Shown here one piece after another: positions 1 through 8,856 of a DNA stretch of 64,000 bases (within the stretch, counting starts at the first letter, position 1; each line of letters begins with the position of its first letter). Source of the stretch: Magnetaquicoccus sp039908525 (lineage in GTDB: Bacteria > Pseudomonadota > Magnetococcia > Magnetococcales > Magnetaquicoccaceae); contig JAMOAY010000001.1 of the NCBI GenBank assembly GCA_039908525.1, positions 310,001 to 374,000 on the forward strand, given 5' to 3'. The translations under genes were made by a program, and so were the position numbers. The notes under the pieces were generated by a model, which was given only the letters and a program-made list of their open reading frames with translations, did no database searches and was not told where the DNA came from.

Positions 1-2459
1 CCTGCCACTTGACTGTAATGGCTGCCTGTGCCCCCATCGATGGCGATCGTTTCCGCGCGGAGGTCCATGTTGCCCGCGTTCCTGACACCGTCCGTTCCAA
101 TCTGCAGGAGACCGCCGTTGACCAGGGCAAGGGCGTGGACATCCAGCGCGACGCTGCCTCCCTGGCCAGGCCCAGCACCCGAACCGGAGACCGACGTGAT
201 GTTGCTTTGTGTGAAAGAACCGTCGGCAGAATAACGACCGCCATCTATCAAAACGGTTCCGCCCTGAATGGCAATCGTCCCGTTGTTCCCCCCATGGAAA
301 GCGCTGGCGCTGATGCTGCCGCCGTGGGTCACAGACAACGTATCGCCCACCGTGATGGCCATTTTTCCCCCATTGCCCGTGGAGGAGGGAATGAGGGAGA
401 GTTCACCACCGTTCAAAACAAGGGAACGGACGTTCAGAGAGATATCACCCCCATGCCCAGCATCAGAAATGGTCTGAATGGCACTATCCTGACTGTCGTT
501 GCCATCCACCGTTATGGCATCCGCCTTGATGGCAATGTTGCCACCTTTTCCAGGACCATTTTCTGCGGAGATCCAACCGCCATTGGTCAAGACAACGGAG
601 TGGGCATCCAGGGTGATATCTCCACCCTGGCCTTCTCCCGATCTGAAAACATACAAATGCGGCACAGAGACGATTCGGCTGGAGGGGCCATCAATAGTGA
701 TGATATCACTGGATATTATGGAGATATTGCCGCTTTTTCCCGGCCCGAACGTGTTGGAGACAATCTTGCCGTTGTGCGTCAAGGAAAGGGCGTTGACCTC
801 CAGCAGGATATCCCCCCCGGATCCTGCGCCAGGGTCGGTTCCGAAAGAGAGGGTTGACAACAGTTCAGCCACACCAGCCGATTGGTCTCTGGCCGTCATG
901 CTCCTGGACTTTATGGAAATGTTGCCGCCTCTTCCCGGGCCGTAGGTATCACTGGTTATCATGCCACCGGAGTTCAGGAACAGGTCGGCACTCTCCAGGA
1001 TGATCGCGCCACCCGCCCCGGCGCCAAACATCTCCCCGGCGGAGGTGGAGCGAATCTGGCTCGGCTCTCCGTCCGAGTCTGTGCCGGTGATCTTCACATC
1101 TTTTGCTGCCTTTATGATGATCTCTCCCCCTTTGCCGGGACCATCGGTCTGGGTGCTGATCCACCCCCCGTCACGGATGGCGAGATTCCCGACGTTCAGG
1201 TGGATATTTCCTCCAGCTCCGGCATTCGATTGACCGCTCATGGAGTTGGCCTGAATGCCATAGGCCGATCCATTTTCCCCGGAGATGATCAAATCACCCG
1301 GGGTGTTGACGGTGAGCGTACCACCCGGAGTGGAGCTGTTGGTGTTGACTCCGATCCAGCCGCCATCCTGCAGGTAGAGATTGGCTGCATTCAGGGTGAT
1401 GTTGCCCGGGGGTTCTGCCTGCAGGCGGCTGGATCGGCCACTGCTGTTGATCCCGGCGATGGTCACGTTGCCCGATGCATCCAGCACAAGGCCAGAGGCG
1501 CTGACGATGGCCCCATCACGGGCGACCAGGTCCGCCACCTTGATCCCGACCGTGCCACCCCCCTCTGCACCGATGCCGGATCTCGACAGATTCAAACTCT
1601 TGCCGAGGATAAAAATCGAGCCTCCCGTCATGCCCTCTGTGGCAGAGCCGACCTCCAGGTCGAAATAGCTCCAACCGGGATGTCCCGGCCAGGCGGTAAA
1701 ATTTTTGCTGCGACCGATGGAGAGGGTGCCCAAGGCGCCGACAGGCAGGGTCTCCGCCTGGTTTGCGTCCAACTTGACCTCTTCCGCCCCGTTGATAGAG
1801 ATCAGGCGGATATTCCCCCCCTCGGAGACGACCGCACTGTTGGTCATGGAGATGGGGCCACCCACGATCGAGAAATCCTTCTGGGCAGGCAGTCTCAAAA
1901 TGCTGTTGTTGAGGGTGATACCCTCTGTTTTTGCTCCCAGAAAACCGAAGGCCACCGGATCGACCGCCACCAGGGTGCTGGGCTGGCTTTTGTCCGCCTG
2001 GAAACGGTTGGTTCCACCAAACTGGATGGAGTCCCCGGAGGTGACATGGAACGAACCAGACACATCCAGCGCCGCGTTGGGGCCAAAGACAATCCCTTTG
2101 GGATTCATGAAATAGAGGTTGGCCCCGGCCATGGTGGACTGGATCGTGCCGTCGATGGTCGAACCTCTGCCACCGGTGATCCGGGAGAAAACATTGCGAA
2201 TCGTCTGGCCGCCACTGTTGGAAAAGGTCGCTTTTTCACCGGAGACCAAATCAAACTGACTGAAACTGTGGAACAGGTTACCCCCTTGCAAGGTGCCTCT
2301 GCTGGAGGGGATGGAAAAGATGGAGCCGCTTTTGGCCGCCGCTCCGGCCGCACCCATCGAACCATCGAAAAACACGCCGCCGGCCGCCCCGGCCGGAGGG
2401 GCAGAGAGGCCGCTGGACAGCAACACCCACCCCGCGAGCCAAGCGGGAATCCTGAACAT
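1..2459 (-). CDS. Filamentous haemagglutinin-type secreted exoprotein (TpsA), 3' end outside window
   Basis: About 819 codons are visible with no stop before the window edge. The N-terminus is a short hydrophobic signal peptide. It is followed by the TPS secretion domain typical of FhaB/HpmA-like exoproteins, with the family-type stretches FSQFDLVSG, NLYFMNPKGIVFG and NVFSRITGG within roughly the first 130 residues. The rest is repetitive, rich in Gly, Asn, Ser and Thr, with many units of the type GGNISI, GGDITL and GPGKGGN. These are expected of a right-handed beta-helix. The protein would be exported by Sec and threaded through the TpsB barrel just upstream, reaching the cell surface or medium as adhesin, toxin carrier or similar. 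The ATG lies 39 bases after the stop of the CHAT gene, so they are probably co-transcribed. The C-terminal half, which would decide adhesin versus toxin, is not in the window. Confidence 0.85.
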   Translation of the reverse strand, partial: MFRIPAWLAGWVLLSSGLSAPPAGAAGGVFFDGSMGAAGAAAKSGSIFSIPSSRGTLQGGNLFHSFSQFDLVSGEKATFSNSGGQTIRNVFSRITGGRGSTIDGTIQSTMAGANLYFMNPKGIVFGPNAALDVSGSFHVTSGDSIQFGGTNRFQADKSQPSTLVAVDPVAFGFLGAKTEGITLNNSILRLPAQKDFSIVGGPISMTNSAVVSEGGNIRLISINGAEEVKLDANQAETLPVGALGTLSIGRSKNFTAWPGHPGWSYFDLEVGSATEGMTGGSIFILGKSLNLSRSGIGAEGGGTVGIKVADLVARDGAIVSASGLVLDASGNVTIAGINSSGRSSRLQAEPPGNITLNAANLYLQDGGWIGVNTNSSTPGGTLTVNTPGDLIISGENGSAYGIQANSMSGQSNAGAGGNIHLNVGNLAIRDGGWISTQTDGPGKGGEIIIKAAKDVKITGTDSDGEPSQIRSTSAGEMFGAGAGGAIILESADLFLNSGGMITSDTYGPGRGGNISIKSRSMTARDQSAGVAELLSTLSFGTDPGAGSGGDILLEVNALSLTHNGKIVSNTFGPGKSGNISIISSDIITIDGPSSRIVSVPHLYVFRSGEGQGGDITLDAHSVVLTNGGWISAENGPGKGGNIAIKADAITVDGNDSQDSAIQTISDAGHGGDISLNVRSLVLNGGELSLIPSSTGNGGKMAITVGDTLSVTHGGSISASAFHGGNNGTIAIQGGTVLIDGGRYSADGSFTQSNITSVSGSGAGPGQGGSVALDVHALALVNGGLLQIGTDGVRNAGNMDLRAETIAIDGGTGSHYSQVA

Positions 2460-2498
2460 TGTCTTGACCACTCTCCGTCTCCCCGCATGCAGGCCGGA

Positions 2499-4778
2499 TT
2501 ACAACCAGTTGCCGATCAGGATGAAGGCCGACCACAGGCCGGGATGTTCGGTCGCCTTGTCACGGATCAGCTGGATCTGCGCATGGCGCAAGGCCATGGC
2601 CTTGGACTGTTCGCTGTCCCGCAAATTCTGATAAAAAGAGGTCACCAGACGGGCGGTGGCCTGATCATCGACGGTCCACAGGGAGGCCAACGCGCTGCGG
2701 GCCCCCGCCTTGATGGCCACCCCCGCCAGGCCCAGAGCCGCCCGGTCATCCCCCACCGCCGTCTGGCAGGCGCTGAGGGTGAGCAGCTCCACCGGCTGCG
2801 TGCGAAATTTGCTCTGGCCGATCATCTCCTGCAGCTGATCCAGGGTGAGCCGGCCATCATGGGTCAGCAGGAAAGTCTCCTTGGGATCGTGGTCGAAATT
2901 ACCGTGGGAGGCAACATGGACGATGGAATAGGGCTCGGTTCTCAAAGCCCCCACCGCGCTCGGAGCGGTGAACGATTCATCCAGAAGTACCCGGCTGGGG
3001 AACAGGCTGCGCACCCGTTTGACCTCATTGCGCACGTTGGGCAGGGCAGGAAAACCCTGCACCCCCTTGGAAAGGGCATTGACCAGCAGGGAGATGTGAC
3101 CCCGCACCAGACTTCTCGGATCGGTCAACTGCAAGCTGGGGGTCACAGCCAGCGCAAACCGCTCCACCAGAAAAGCCTTGCCATCGTGCAGGGCGGCAAA
3201 GGGGATGGTGCGCAGGGCCCCGTCCGGAACCACCACCAGGGTCTCCACCTCGGCCGCCGCCAGTTCCGCCAGAACCGGTTCCATCAGCCACTGGAAGAGC
3301 CGTTGGGCATGGGGCAGATACTCCAGCTCCTCCCCCTCTTCCAGCTGGTCGCGCAACTGCTTGACCTCCGTTTCCAGGGCGCTGGACGAGACCGGCACCA
3401 CAATCTGCCGCATGCCGGTGGGCAGAGTGAGCAAAATCTCCAACCGGTCCGGCAGCAGGATGGGATAGTAGATCACCGTTTTCTGTGCCACCTGCTCCAG
3501 GTCCGCCTGCCGGGCGTTCGCTGACGCCACGCATTCGTCGTGGAACAAATTCTGCACCTCTGCGGTTTTCAGGGTCTCAATCGTGTTGCGGGCCTCCCGC
3601 AAAATCGCCTCTTTGCGCGGGATCTCCGTCTCCTCCTTCGATTGCTGCAACAGCAGATCGGCCAGTTGGTAATAGACCGCTCCGATCAGCTCCCGGAACG
3701 AGTCCAGCGTATCCCGCAGGCCCAGGTTGAAATCACCGCGCACCCGACCCAGGGTCTGGATGGCGCGCCGATACCACCCCTTGGCCTCCTCCAGGCGACC
3801 CTGCGCCTTGGCGAGCCGTCCCCGCTGCCACTCCCACCGATAGAGGATCTCTGCGGAACCGGTGCTCCTGGCATAGAAAATGGCCTTGTCGGTCAACCGT
3901 TCCGCCTCCGACCAACGCCGGGCCTGTTCGTACAAGGCACCCTGGCAGCCCATGGCATGGGAGAGGGTGTTCATGTCGTCCAGTCGCTGCGCCACCTGGG
4001 CGGCTTTCTGCAACGCCTCCAGGGCCAGCAGGGCCAGGGCGCGCCGCTGGGGCACCGGTTGTGCGGCCTGACGGGTGGCCAGCTTGCCGACCGCGACCAG
4101 GGCAAACCCCTGCCAACGGCTCTCCGGCAGTTGGGCCAGCTGGCGCCAAGCCTCCTCCAGCCCCTGGGCCGTCCCGGTCGCATCCTTCTGCCAGAAGGCG
4201 AGGTGTGCCCGATTGATGAGAATCTTGCCCTCCAGAATCCCATCCCCCTGCCGGCGGGCCAGAGGAAGGGCCTCCTGGAAGGCCGCCTCTGCCGCCGCCA
4301 GGTTCCGCTGCGCCAGCAGGGTGTTGCCCAGATTGTTCAACAGGGCCGCCAAATGGGGGATGCCCTCTCCCTGGCGGGCTGCCGCGACCCCTTCCTGCAG
4401 CACCTTGAGCGCCGCCGTCGCCTGATCGGCGGCGAGAAGGTAGTCCCCCCAGGCCATCGCCGCGTAGGCCCTCTCTGCCGCCGTTCCCTCCGTCGCGGCC
4501 AGGTTCCGCGCCTCCTGCAGCCAAGTGGCCGCCTCCGGAAAGGAACCCTGGTACTGGGCCGCCATGCCCATGGGCAGCAGCAGGGCGATCAGGGCGTGGG
4601 GTTCCCCTGCCCTGCGGGCTGCGGCCAGTCGTGGTTTGCCCTGCTCCACCACCTGGTCGTACGCACCGCCGGCCAACAGGGTGGCCAGGGGGGGGTCCGT
4701 GCCGGTCGGCATGGACCAGGCTGGCGCGGCAACGAACCAACACAGTATTCCGATCCACCACACACTCCGAAATCTCAC
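2499..4778 (-). CDS. Secreted TPR-CHAT domain protein (putative cysteine protease) of the TPS operon
   Basis: 759 aa from the chosen GTG. The reading frame is open further upstream, but that extension only translates a GC-rich intergenic repeat. From GTG 4778 (or GTG 4763) the protein begins with a convincing signal peptide ending near APAWS. Residues about 40-440 are alpha-helical TPR-like repeats (many AxxxLxxAxxxA patterns, e.g. LNNLGNTLLAQRNLAAAEAAF). The C-terminal about 300 residues are a CHAT (caspase-like) domain. The probable catalytic dyad is His625 in HVASHG and Cys671 in LSACQT, followed by the typical GLAGVAIKAGARSALASLW stretch. CHAT genes are known neighbours of TPS loci in cyanobacteria and some proteobacteria. 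A role in processing or surface release of the exoprotein is inferred from position between TpsB and TpsA and from the signal peptide. Confidence 0.85.
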   Translation of the reverse strand: MRFRSVWWIGILCWFVAAPAWSMPTGTDPPLATLLAGGAYDQVVEQGKPRLAAARRAGEPHALIALLLPMGMAAQYQGSFPEAATWLQEARNLAATEGTAAERAYAAMAWGDYLLAADQATAALKVLQEGVAAARQGEGIPHLAALLNNLGNTLLAQRNLAAAEAAFQEALPLARRQGDGILEGKILINRAHLAFWQKDATGTAQGLEEAWRQLAQLPESRWQGFALVAVGKLATRQAAQPVPQRRALALLALEALQKAAQVAQRLDDMNTLSHAMGCQGALYEQARRWSEAERLTDKAIFYARSTGSAEILYRWEWQRGRLAKAQGRLEEAKGWYRRAIQTLGRVRGDFNLGLRDTLDSFRELIGAVYYQLADLLLQQSKEETEIPRKEAILREARNTIETLKTAEVQNLFHDECVASANARQADLEQVAQKTVIYYPILLPDRLEILLTLPTGMRQIVVPVSSSALETEVKQLRDQLEEGEELEYLPHAQRLFQWLMEPVLAELAAAEVETLVVVPDGALRTIPFAALHDGKAFLVERFALAVTPSLQLTDPRSLVRGHISLLVNALSKGVQGFPALPNVRNEVKRVRSLFPSRVLLDESFTAPSAVGALRTEPYSIVHVASHGNFDHDPKETFLLTHDGRLTLDQLQEMIGQSKFRTQPVELLTLSACQTAVGDDRAALGLAGVAIKAGARSALASLWTVDDQATARLVTSFYQNLRDSEQSKAMALRHAQIQLIRDKATEHPGLWSAFILIGNWL

Positions 4779-4780
4779 AC

Positions 4781-4856
4781 CGGGGGCTCTGCCCCCGACC
4801 CCGCCAGGGGCGCTGCCCCTGGACTCCGCCAGGGGGATAATCCCCCTGGACCCCTG
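4781..4856 (-). repeat. Modular GC-rich hairpin repeat, copy 1
   Basis: Read on the minus strand, three consecutive inverted repeats follow each other: a module around CCAGGGGGATTATCCCCCTGG, a second with stem CAGGGGC and a third with stem GGGGGC. It fills the gap between the tpsB-like and CHAT genes and reaches the CHAT start codon. Similar elements recur at least seven more times in the window. Confidence 0.85.
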
Positions 4857-4882
4857 ATGGTCAACAGCCGCTCTGTCCATGG

Positions 4883-6847
4883 TCAGTCCGTCGCCAGGGT
4901 CAGACGGAAGTGGATGCCGCGATCCTGGGCTGTCTCGTTGGGTACCGAAGGGACCTCGCGCAGGGGATGCGCCACGTAAAACTCGGCAACGGAGTTTTTG
5001 CTCAAGGACCACAACAGGCCGACACCTGCACCGGCAATATTATCCGGGAGAGGGGTAACACCCGTCTCCTGATTCCAGCTGCGACCGTAGTCCGCGAACA
5101 GAACCCCGGTCAGACCGCCATGACCGGCCAGAGCGCTGACACCGGGCACGGGCAGACTCCAGGGGGTGGGCAAGCGCCACTCCAGGGAGGCCAGTCCCCC
5201 CTCATCCCGGGAGAGCAGATTTTCCCGATAACCCCGCACCGTCGCTGCACCGCCCAGGGAAAATTTCTCCGTGGCCAGCATCGGTGCATCCGTGAGACGC
5301 AACACCCCACGGGCGACCAACTGGCTCTCCCAGAGGGAGGGCAACGCCTCCACCCATTGGGCCTGCCCCAGCCAGGTCAGAAAATGGCCATTCGGCGTGC
5401 CGGGCAACTCGGTGGCGCCGCAACAGGTCAGCCCTTTGGCAAACTGCGAGCTGAAGGCCAGCACCCGGTCCGCCTTGCGCACCACCCACTCCTGCCCCAG
5501 GTTGAGCGTGTTCACCACCGACTGGCCATGGTCGGTCCCGCTGGTAAAATCATAGGGCTCTCCCAACAGATAGGTCCGGCTCGACCGCCGCTCCACGCCC
5601 AGGCTGGCGGCCAACTCCTGAGCAGGCTCCTTGATAAAGGGGTGACGCACGCTGGCGCCGTAATGGGTGCTTTTGCTGACGATACCCAAGGCATTGAAGG
5701 GCTCGGTGATCACCTCATTGGTCGCCTTGGCGTAGAAAAGCCGCAGGCTGCTATCCGAGCTGTTGACGGGGATCTCGTAGGAGAGGGAATAATCCTCGGT
5801 GCCACTGGCGTTGCCGTAACCCAGGGAGAGGGTGTCATCCTGCCCCAGCAGGCTGCGCCGTCCCAGCTGCAGCTCCCCCTTGTTGGCCCCGATGTTGGGA
5901 GAGCTGTGGTTGTGGTAGCGGAGGGAGGCAAAATAGGGGGATGCTTCGGCCACGGTCACCTCCAGGTGCGCTTCGCCCGGTTGTTGGCCCGGTCGCAACT
6001 CCGACTGCACGCTGCGAATCATCTCCCTCTGACGCAGCAGCTGCAGGCGCTCTTCCAGGGGTTTGACATTCAAGGGAGGGGCCAACCTGCGCTGGATCCG
6101 CTCCCGGATGAAATCTGCATCCAACGCCTGATTGCCCCGGACCGTCACCTCCGCCAACTTCCCCTCCACCACCTCCAGGTGCAGTTGACCGTCCGTCACA
6201 TCCTGATCCCGCATCACCACGCCCGAGGTGACGTAACCCTGCTCGATGTACAGGCGCGTCAGGCGGTCCCGCAGTTCGAACAGCTCATCGACCGTCACCC
6301 CACGCCCGACGTAGGGGGCCGTCAACGCCTCCATGGTTGCATCGGTAAAGACCGTATGGCCAGTCACAACGATCCGCTTCAAGGCAAGTTGTGGTCGGTC
6401 GGCCAACCGCTCTGTTGTCGGACCTGGCATGACCAGCGGCGGCAGGATGTACTCCGGGGGGGGTGCGTAGAGGCGGGGATCAACCACGGGAAAGCTCTCC
6501 TTGCCCCGTTTTTCCAGCCACTGGTTCAGAGGGGTGGCGATACCCAAGCCCCGTTTGCGGCGCTTTTTTTTGCCCGGCTCCCCCCCCGGTGGCGGGGTGG
6601 TCGGCTGCAGATCGGCACCGGTTGCGCCCGGTTGCGCATCGATGGGCGTATCCGCCTCTTCACCGGTAGGCTCCCGGATGGCGTCGGACGCAACGGAGGG
6701 CGGGGTCAGACCGAGGCCCAGGGGAGGAGCTTGTCGCGGTTCCGGTTGCCGGATGCGCGGCGACTCCTCCCCAAAGGCAGGCGCACCCAGGCCACAGAGG
6801 AGCAGCCATGCCGCACAAACAATGAATCGAGCCGATCTCTCATGCAT
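4883..6847 (-). CDS. Two-partner secretion outer-membrane transporter (TpsB, ShlB/FhaC family)
   Basis: 654 aa from the ATG at 6847. The open frame extends 80 codons further upstream, but the chosen Met begins a good signal peptide (hydrophobic core IVCAAWLLLCGLGAPAFG). After a Pro-rich linker to about residue 130 come the POTRA domains, around residues 170-320 (e.g. LALKRIVVTGHTVFT and VTSGVVMRDQDVTDGQLHLEVVEG). The rest is the beta-barrel, with typical ShlB features such as GDNLGRRSLLGQDDTLSLGYGNASG-like strands and a C-terminal DRGIHFRLTLATD end. It should recognise the TPS domain of the exoprotein encoded two genes downstream and export it across the outer membrane. It is first in a minus-strand operon TpsB, CHAT, TpsA. 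The 271-base spacer to the divergent gene at 7119 holds the presumed promoters and a 13-bp palindrome at 7049-7061. Confidence 0.9.
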   Translation of the reverse strand: MHERSARFIVCAAWLLLCGLGAPAFGEESPRIRQPEPRQAPPLGLGLTPPSVASDAIREPTGEEADTPIDAQPGATGADLQPTTPPPGGEPGKKKRRKRGLGIATPLNQWLEKRGKESFPVVDPRLYAPPPEYILPPLVMPGPTTERLADRPQLALKRIVVTGHTVFTDATMEALTAPYVGRGVTVDELFELRDRLTRLYIEQGYVTSGVVMRDQDVTDGQLHLEVVEGKLAEVTVRGNQALDADFIRERIQRRLAPPLNVKPLEERLQLLRQREMIRSVQSELRPGQQPGEAHLEVTVAEASPYFASLRYHNHSSPNIGANKGELQLGRRSLLGQDDTLSLGYGNASGTEDYSLSYEIPVNSSDSSLRLFYAKATNEVITEPFNALGIVSKSTHYGASVRHPFIKEPAQELAASLGVERRSSRTYLLGEPYDFTSGTDHGQSVVNTLNLGQEWVVRKADRVLAFSSQFAKGLTCCGATELPGTPNGHFLTWLGQAQWVEALPSLWESQLVARGVLRLTDAPMLATEKFSLGGAATVRGYRENLLSRDEGGLASLEWRLPTPWSLPVPGVSALAGHGGLTGVLFADYGRSWNQETGVTPLPDNIAGAGVGLLWSLSKNSVAEFYVAHPLREVPSVPNETAQDRGIHFRLTLATD

Positions 6848-7118
6848 GGGTTTCGATGGGATTCCCTGATCTGTCTGTCCGGCGGTTGATCCTTGAGGGG
6901 TGGGGCAACAGCCTCCGGCACCGCTCCACAAGCGCAAGCCTGCGCATGGTAGGGGAGGAGTTCGACAAAGTGCAAGCAGAAAATCGTGATGGTATTCTGT
7001 GCAGAACTTTGCTAAATTAACGTCAGTTTGTCGATTTTTTTCTTCCGTCTGCCTCAGGCAGGCCCGGCGGACAGGCATCAGGTTCATTCAATTCTGATCA
7101 GATTGGGGGAGCGAACAG

Positions 7119-7640
7119 ATGAACACAAACGGTCATGGCAAGGGCGTACTGGCTGAGGAAGAGAGGGCGTGGCTGGCGGAGCATGGCTATCTGTTGACCA
7201 CGATGGCGGAACCGGAGTGTGTGGCCTTTCTGGATCTGCTGGATCCCGTGCGGTTGCGGAGCGGGGATCTGTTGTTTGCCGAGGGGGATCCGGATGACCG
7301 CCTGTTCATCATCCGCCAGGGCACGGTGGAGATGGGCCAGCTTTCCAGTCCGCGCAACTGGGTGGACTTTGGCCCCTACGGGTGTGTGGCGCTGGACGAC
7401 AGCGACCATCTGGCAGTCTGGCTGCGAAGGGCTGATCTTCGGGAAGGAGACTGTGCCGGGGAACTGGGATTTGCGATGGGTCAACCCCACCTGTTGACGG
7501 CCCGGGCCCGGGGGGATGTGCTGCTGTTCCGTTTGGATGCCGAGGATGTCAAGAGGTTGGCAGACAAAAACAGTCGTTTTTGCCACTGTCTGGCCAAGGC
7601 ACTGGCAAAAACTTTTCAAAGCGTGGCGGCCGGCGGTTGA
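7119..7640 (+). CDS. Stand-alone cyclic nucleotide-binding domain protein
   Basis: 173 aa, preceded by a strong GGGGGAG site. Residues about 30-160 form a cNMP-binding beta-barrel: LRSGDLLFAEGDPDDRLFIIRQGTVEMGQ, then LREGDCAGELGFAMGQPHLLTARA, which is the phosphate-binding-cassette region, with GELGF and then HLLTARA where R(S/T)A is usual. No helix-turn-helix follows, so it is not a Crp/Fnr-type transcription factor. Binding of cAMP, cGMP or no nucleotide cannot be decided from sequence. It is divergent from the TPS operon and convergent with the coiled-coil gene at 7672, so it is probably monocistronic. Confidence 0.75.
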   Translation: MNTNGHGKGVLAEEERAWLAEHGYLLTTMAEPECVAFLDLLDPVRLRSGDLLFAEGDPDDRLFIIRQGTVEMGQLSSPRNWVDFGPYGCVALDDSDHLAVWLRRADLREGDCAGELGFAMGQPHLLTARARGDVLLFRLDAEDVKRLADKNSRFCHCLAKALAKTFQSVAAGG

Positions 7641-7671
7641 TCGCATCCTCGACAGGGTTAAGTGGACATTG

Positions 7672-8148
7672 TCAGCGGGCAGGGGCTGGTGCCGGTACCG
7701 GAGGAGGTGGAACAGGTTGGCGTAGCTCCTGGGCGGGGGAATGGTAGTAGACCGGCGCGGGAGGTGGTACAAGCCGATTGATGGCGGCCATGCCTCCCAG
7801 GATGGCAATACCGGTGACGATCACCCATTTGATGGTCTCCACCTTGGCGGTTTCAATATCTTTGTGCAATTCCGCTCTGGTGGTCCCAAGCTTGCCGTCC
7901 AGGGTGGCAAGATCCCGTTCGAGGTTGGCCTCTATGGCGGCCATGTCCCGCTTGAGATTGGCTTCCATGGCGGCCATGTCCCGTTTGAGGTTGACTTCCA
8001 TGGCGGCCATGTCCCGCTTGAGGTTGGCTTCCATGGCGGCCATGTCCCGCTTCAACTCCGCGATGTCATGCTTCGTGGCCAGTCTGTCTTCCGCCAGCAG
8101 GACAAAGGCTTCCGCTGAATCTCCTCCCACTCTATCGGATCTTCCCAC
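7672..8148 (-). CDS. Coiled-coil membrane protein with 11-residue repeats (DUF1640-like relative), copy A
   Basis: 158 aa from a GTG. After a short leader containing LATKHDIAEL come five consecutive 11-residue units of the type LKRDMAAMEAN, then an Asp/Glu-rich coiled coil (KVETIKW), one transmembrane helix (VIVTGIAILGGMAAINRL) and a Pro-rich tail. The segment from KVETIKW to the tail is clearly related to the 117-aa protein at 54677-55030. That protein has an N-terminal domain missing here, so this is probably a truncated paralogue whose coiled coil grew by repeat expansion. Membrane-anchored, probably oligomeric; function unknown. Confidence 0.65.
   Translation of the reverse strand: MGRSDRVGGDSAEAFVLLAEDRLATKHDIAELKRDMAAMEANLKRDMAAMEVNLKRDMAAMEANLKRDMAAIEANLERDLATLDGKLGTTRAELHKDIETAKVETIKWVIVTGIAILGGMAAINRLVPPPAPVYYHSPAQELRQPVPPPPVPAPAPAR
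7913..8052 (-). repeat. 33-bp in-frame repeat array in copy A
   Basis: Four to five 33-bp units, each encoding about one LKRDMAAMEAN (hendecad) block. Units are nearly identical, with only a few substitutions. An 11-residue period favours a right-handed or straight coiled coil. Confidence 0.85.
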
Positions 8149-8184
8149 CCATTGCCAACGATCTTTCGACAGGGTTGGGTATTG

Positions 8185-8496
8185 TCAGCGGGCAGGAACT
8201 GGTGCCGGGGGAGGTGGAACAGGTTGGCGTAGCTCCTGGGCGGGGGAATGGTAGTAGACTGGAGCAGGAGGTGGTACAAGCCGATTGATGGCGGCCATGC
8301 CTCCCAGGATGGCAATACCGGTGACGATCACCCATTTGATGGTCTCCACTTTGGCGGTTTCAATATCTTTGTGCAATTCCGCTCTGGTGGTCCCAAGCTT
8401 GCCGTCCAGGATGGCCATGTCCCGCTTGAGGTTGGCTTCCATGGCGGCCATGTCCCGCTTGAGGTTGGCTTCCATGGCGGCCATGTCCCGCTTCAA
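8185..8496 (-). pseudogene. Coiled-coil membrane protein, copy B, start region damaged
   Basis: The second unit of the tandem duplication encodes the same coiled coil, transmembrane helix and Pro-rich tail as copy A, but with three instead of five 11-residue blocks. Upstream in frame, the EAFVLLAEDRLATKHD part is still present. However, a TAG lies just before it (about 8558), and no ATG or GTG follows until well inside the repeats. Expression would need the TTG at 8496 (103 aa) or the internal ATG codons. It could be a pseudogene, or a gene using an unusual start. Confidence 0.5.
8411..8493 (-). repeat. 33-bp in-frame repeat array in copy B
   Basis: About two and a half units of the same 33-bp repeat as at 7913-8052. 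The smaller copy number accounts for most of the length difference between the two duplicated units. Confidence 0.8.
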
Positions 8497-8856
8497 CTCC
8501 GCGATGTCATGCTTCGTGGCCAGTCTGTCTTCCGCCAGCAGGACAAAGGCTTCCGGCGGCTATTCCTCCCTGGCTGGACCTCCTCCCACTCTATCCAATC
8601 TTCCCATCCATTGCCAACGATTTTTTGACAGGGTTCAGGAAGCCGACCACCGACAGGCTTGGGGTTGGCCGGACCTGCCTCGATTCCGCCGGAGAGCGAA
8701 TCTGCAAAGGCATCCTATCACCGTAAGGTAAAAATGCGTCCACGCCCCCCCAGTAACGAATTGACCGTCGACACTGAATCAGCATAACGCTGTCTGCGGC
8801 TGAAATTTTTTGGTACACTGGCGGTCAGGCTGAATTTGCACGGAAGGGGACCGCCC
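8497..8856. other. Intergenic stretch between copy B and the PD-(D/E)XK gene
   Basis: The left part (to about 8626) is the damaged 5' region of copy B. The remaining 230 bases hold no convincing gene. A TACACT at 8814-8819 is a plausible -10 box for the gene at 8857, but no good -35 box sits at the right distance. Confidence 0.4.

Larger units (their letters stand above)
7651..8626. repeat. Tandem duplication (two units of about 0.5 kb)
   Basis: Units 7651-8167 and 8168-8626 are near-identical over most of their length. Both start at a GACAGGGTT, and a third GACAGGGTT follows at 8627. They encode the two paralogous minus-strand coiled-coil proteins. They differ mainly in the number of internal 33-bp repeats and in the sequence around the gene start. 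Confidence 0.85.

Noticed and set aside
4779..5012. Upstream extension of the CHAT protein (start at 5012)
   Set aside because: The extra 78 codons translate a hairpin repeat and overlap the TpsB 3' end; the GTG at 4778 gives a proper signal peptide.
882..6889. Long plus-strand open frames (9-857, 882-3524, 3540-4979, 4910-6889)
   Set aside because: They are antisense to the TpsA, CHAT and TpsB genes. Their translations are Gly/Gln/His/Pro/Arg-rich without domain signatures, a normal effect of high GC.
7119..7640. cNMP-binding protein as a Crp/Fnr regulator
   Set aside because: The protein ends after the nucleotide-binding domain; there is no helix-turn-helix.
7913..8493. Direct repeats considered as a CRISPR array
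   Set aside because: The 33-bp units are contiguous, without unique spacers, and encode in-frame hendecad coiled-coil blocks.
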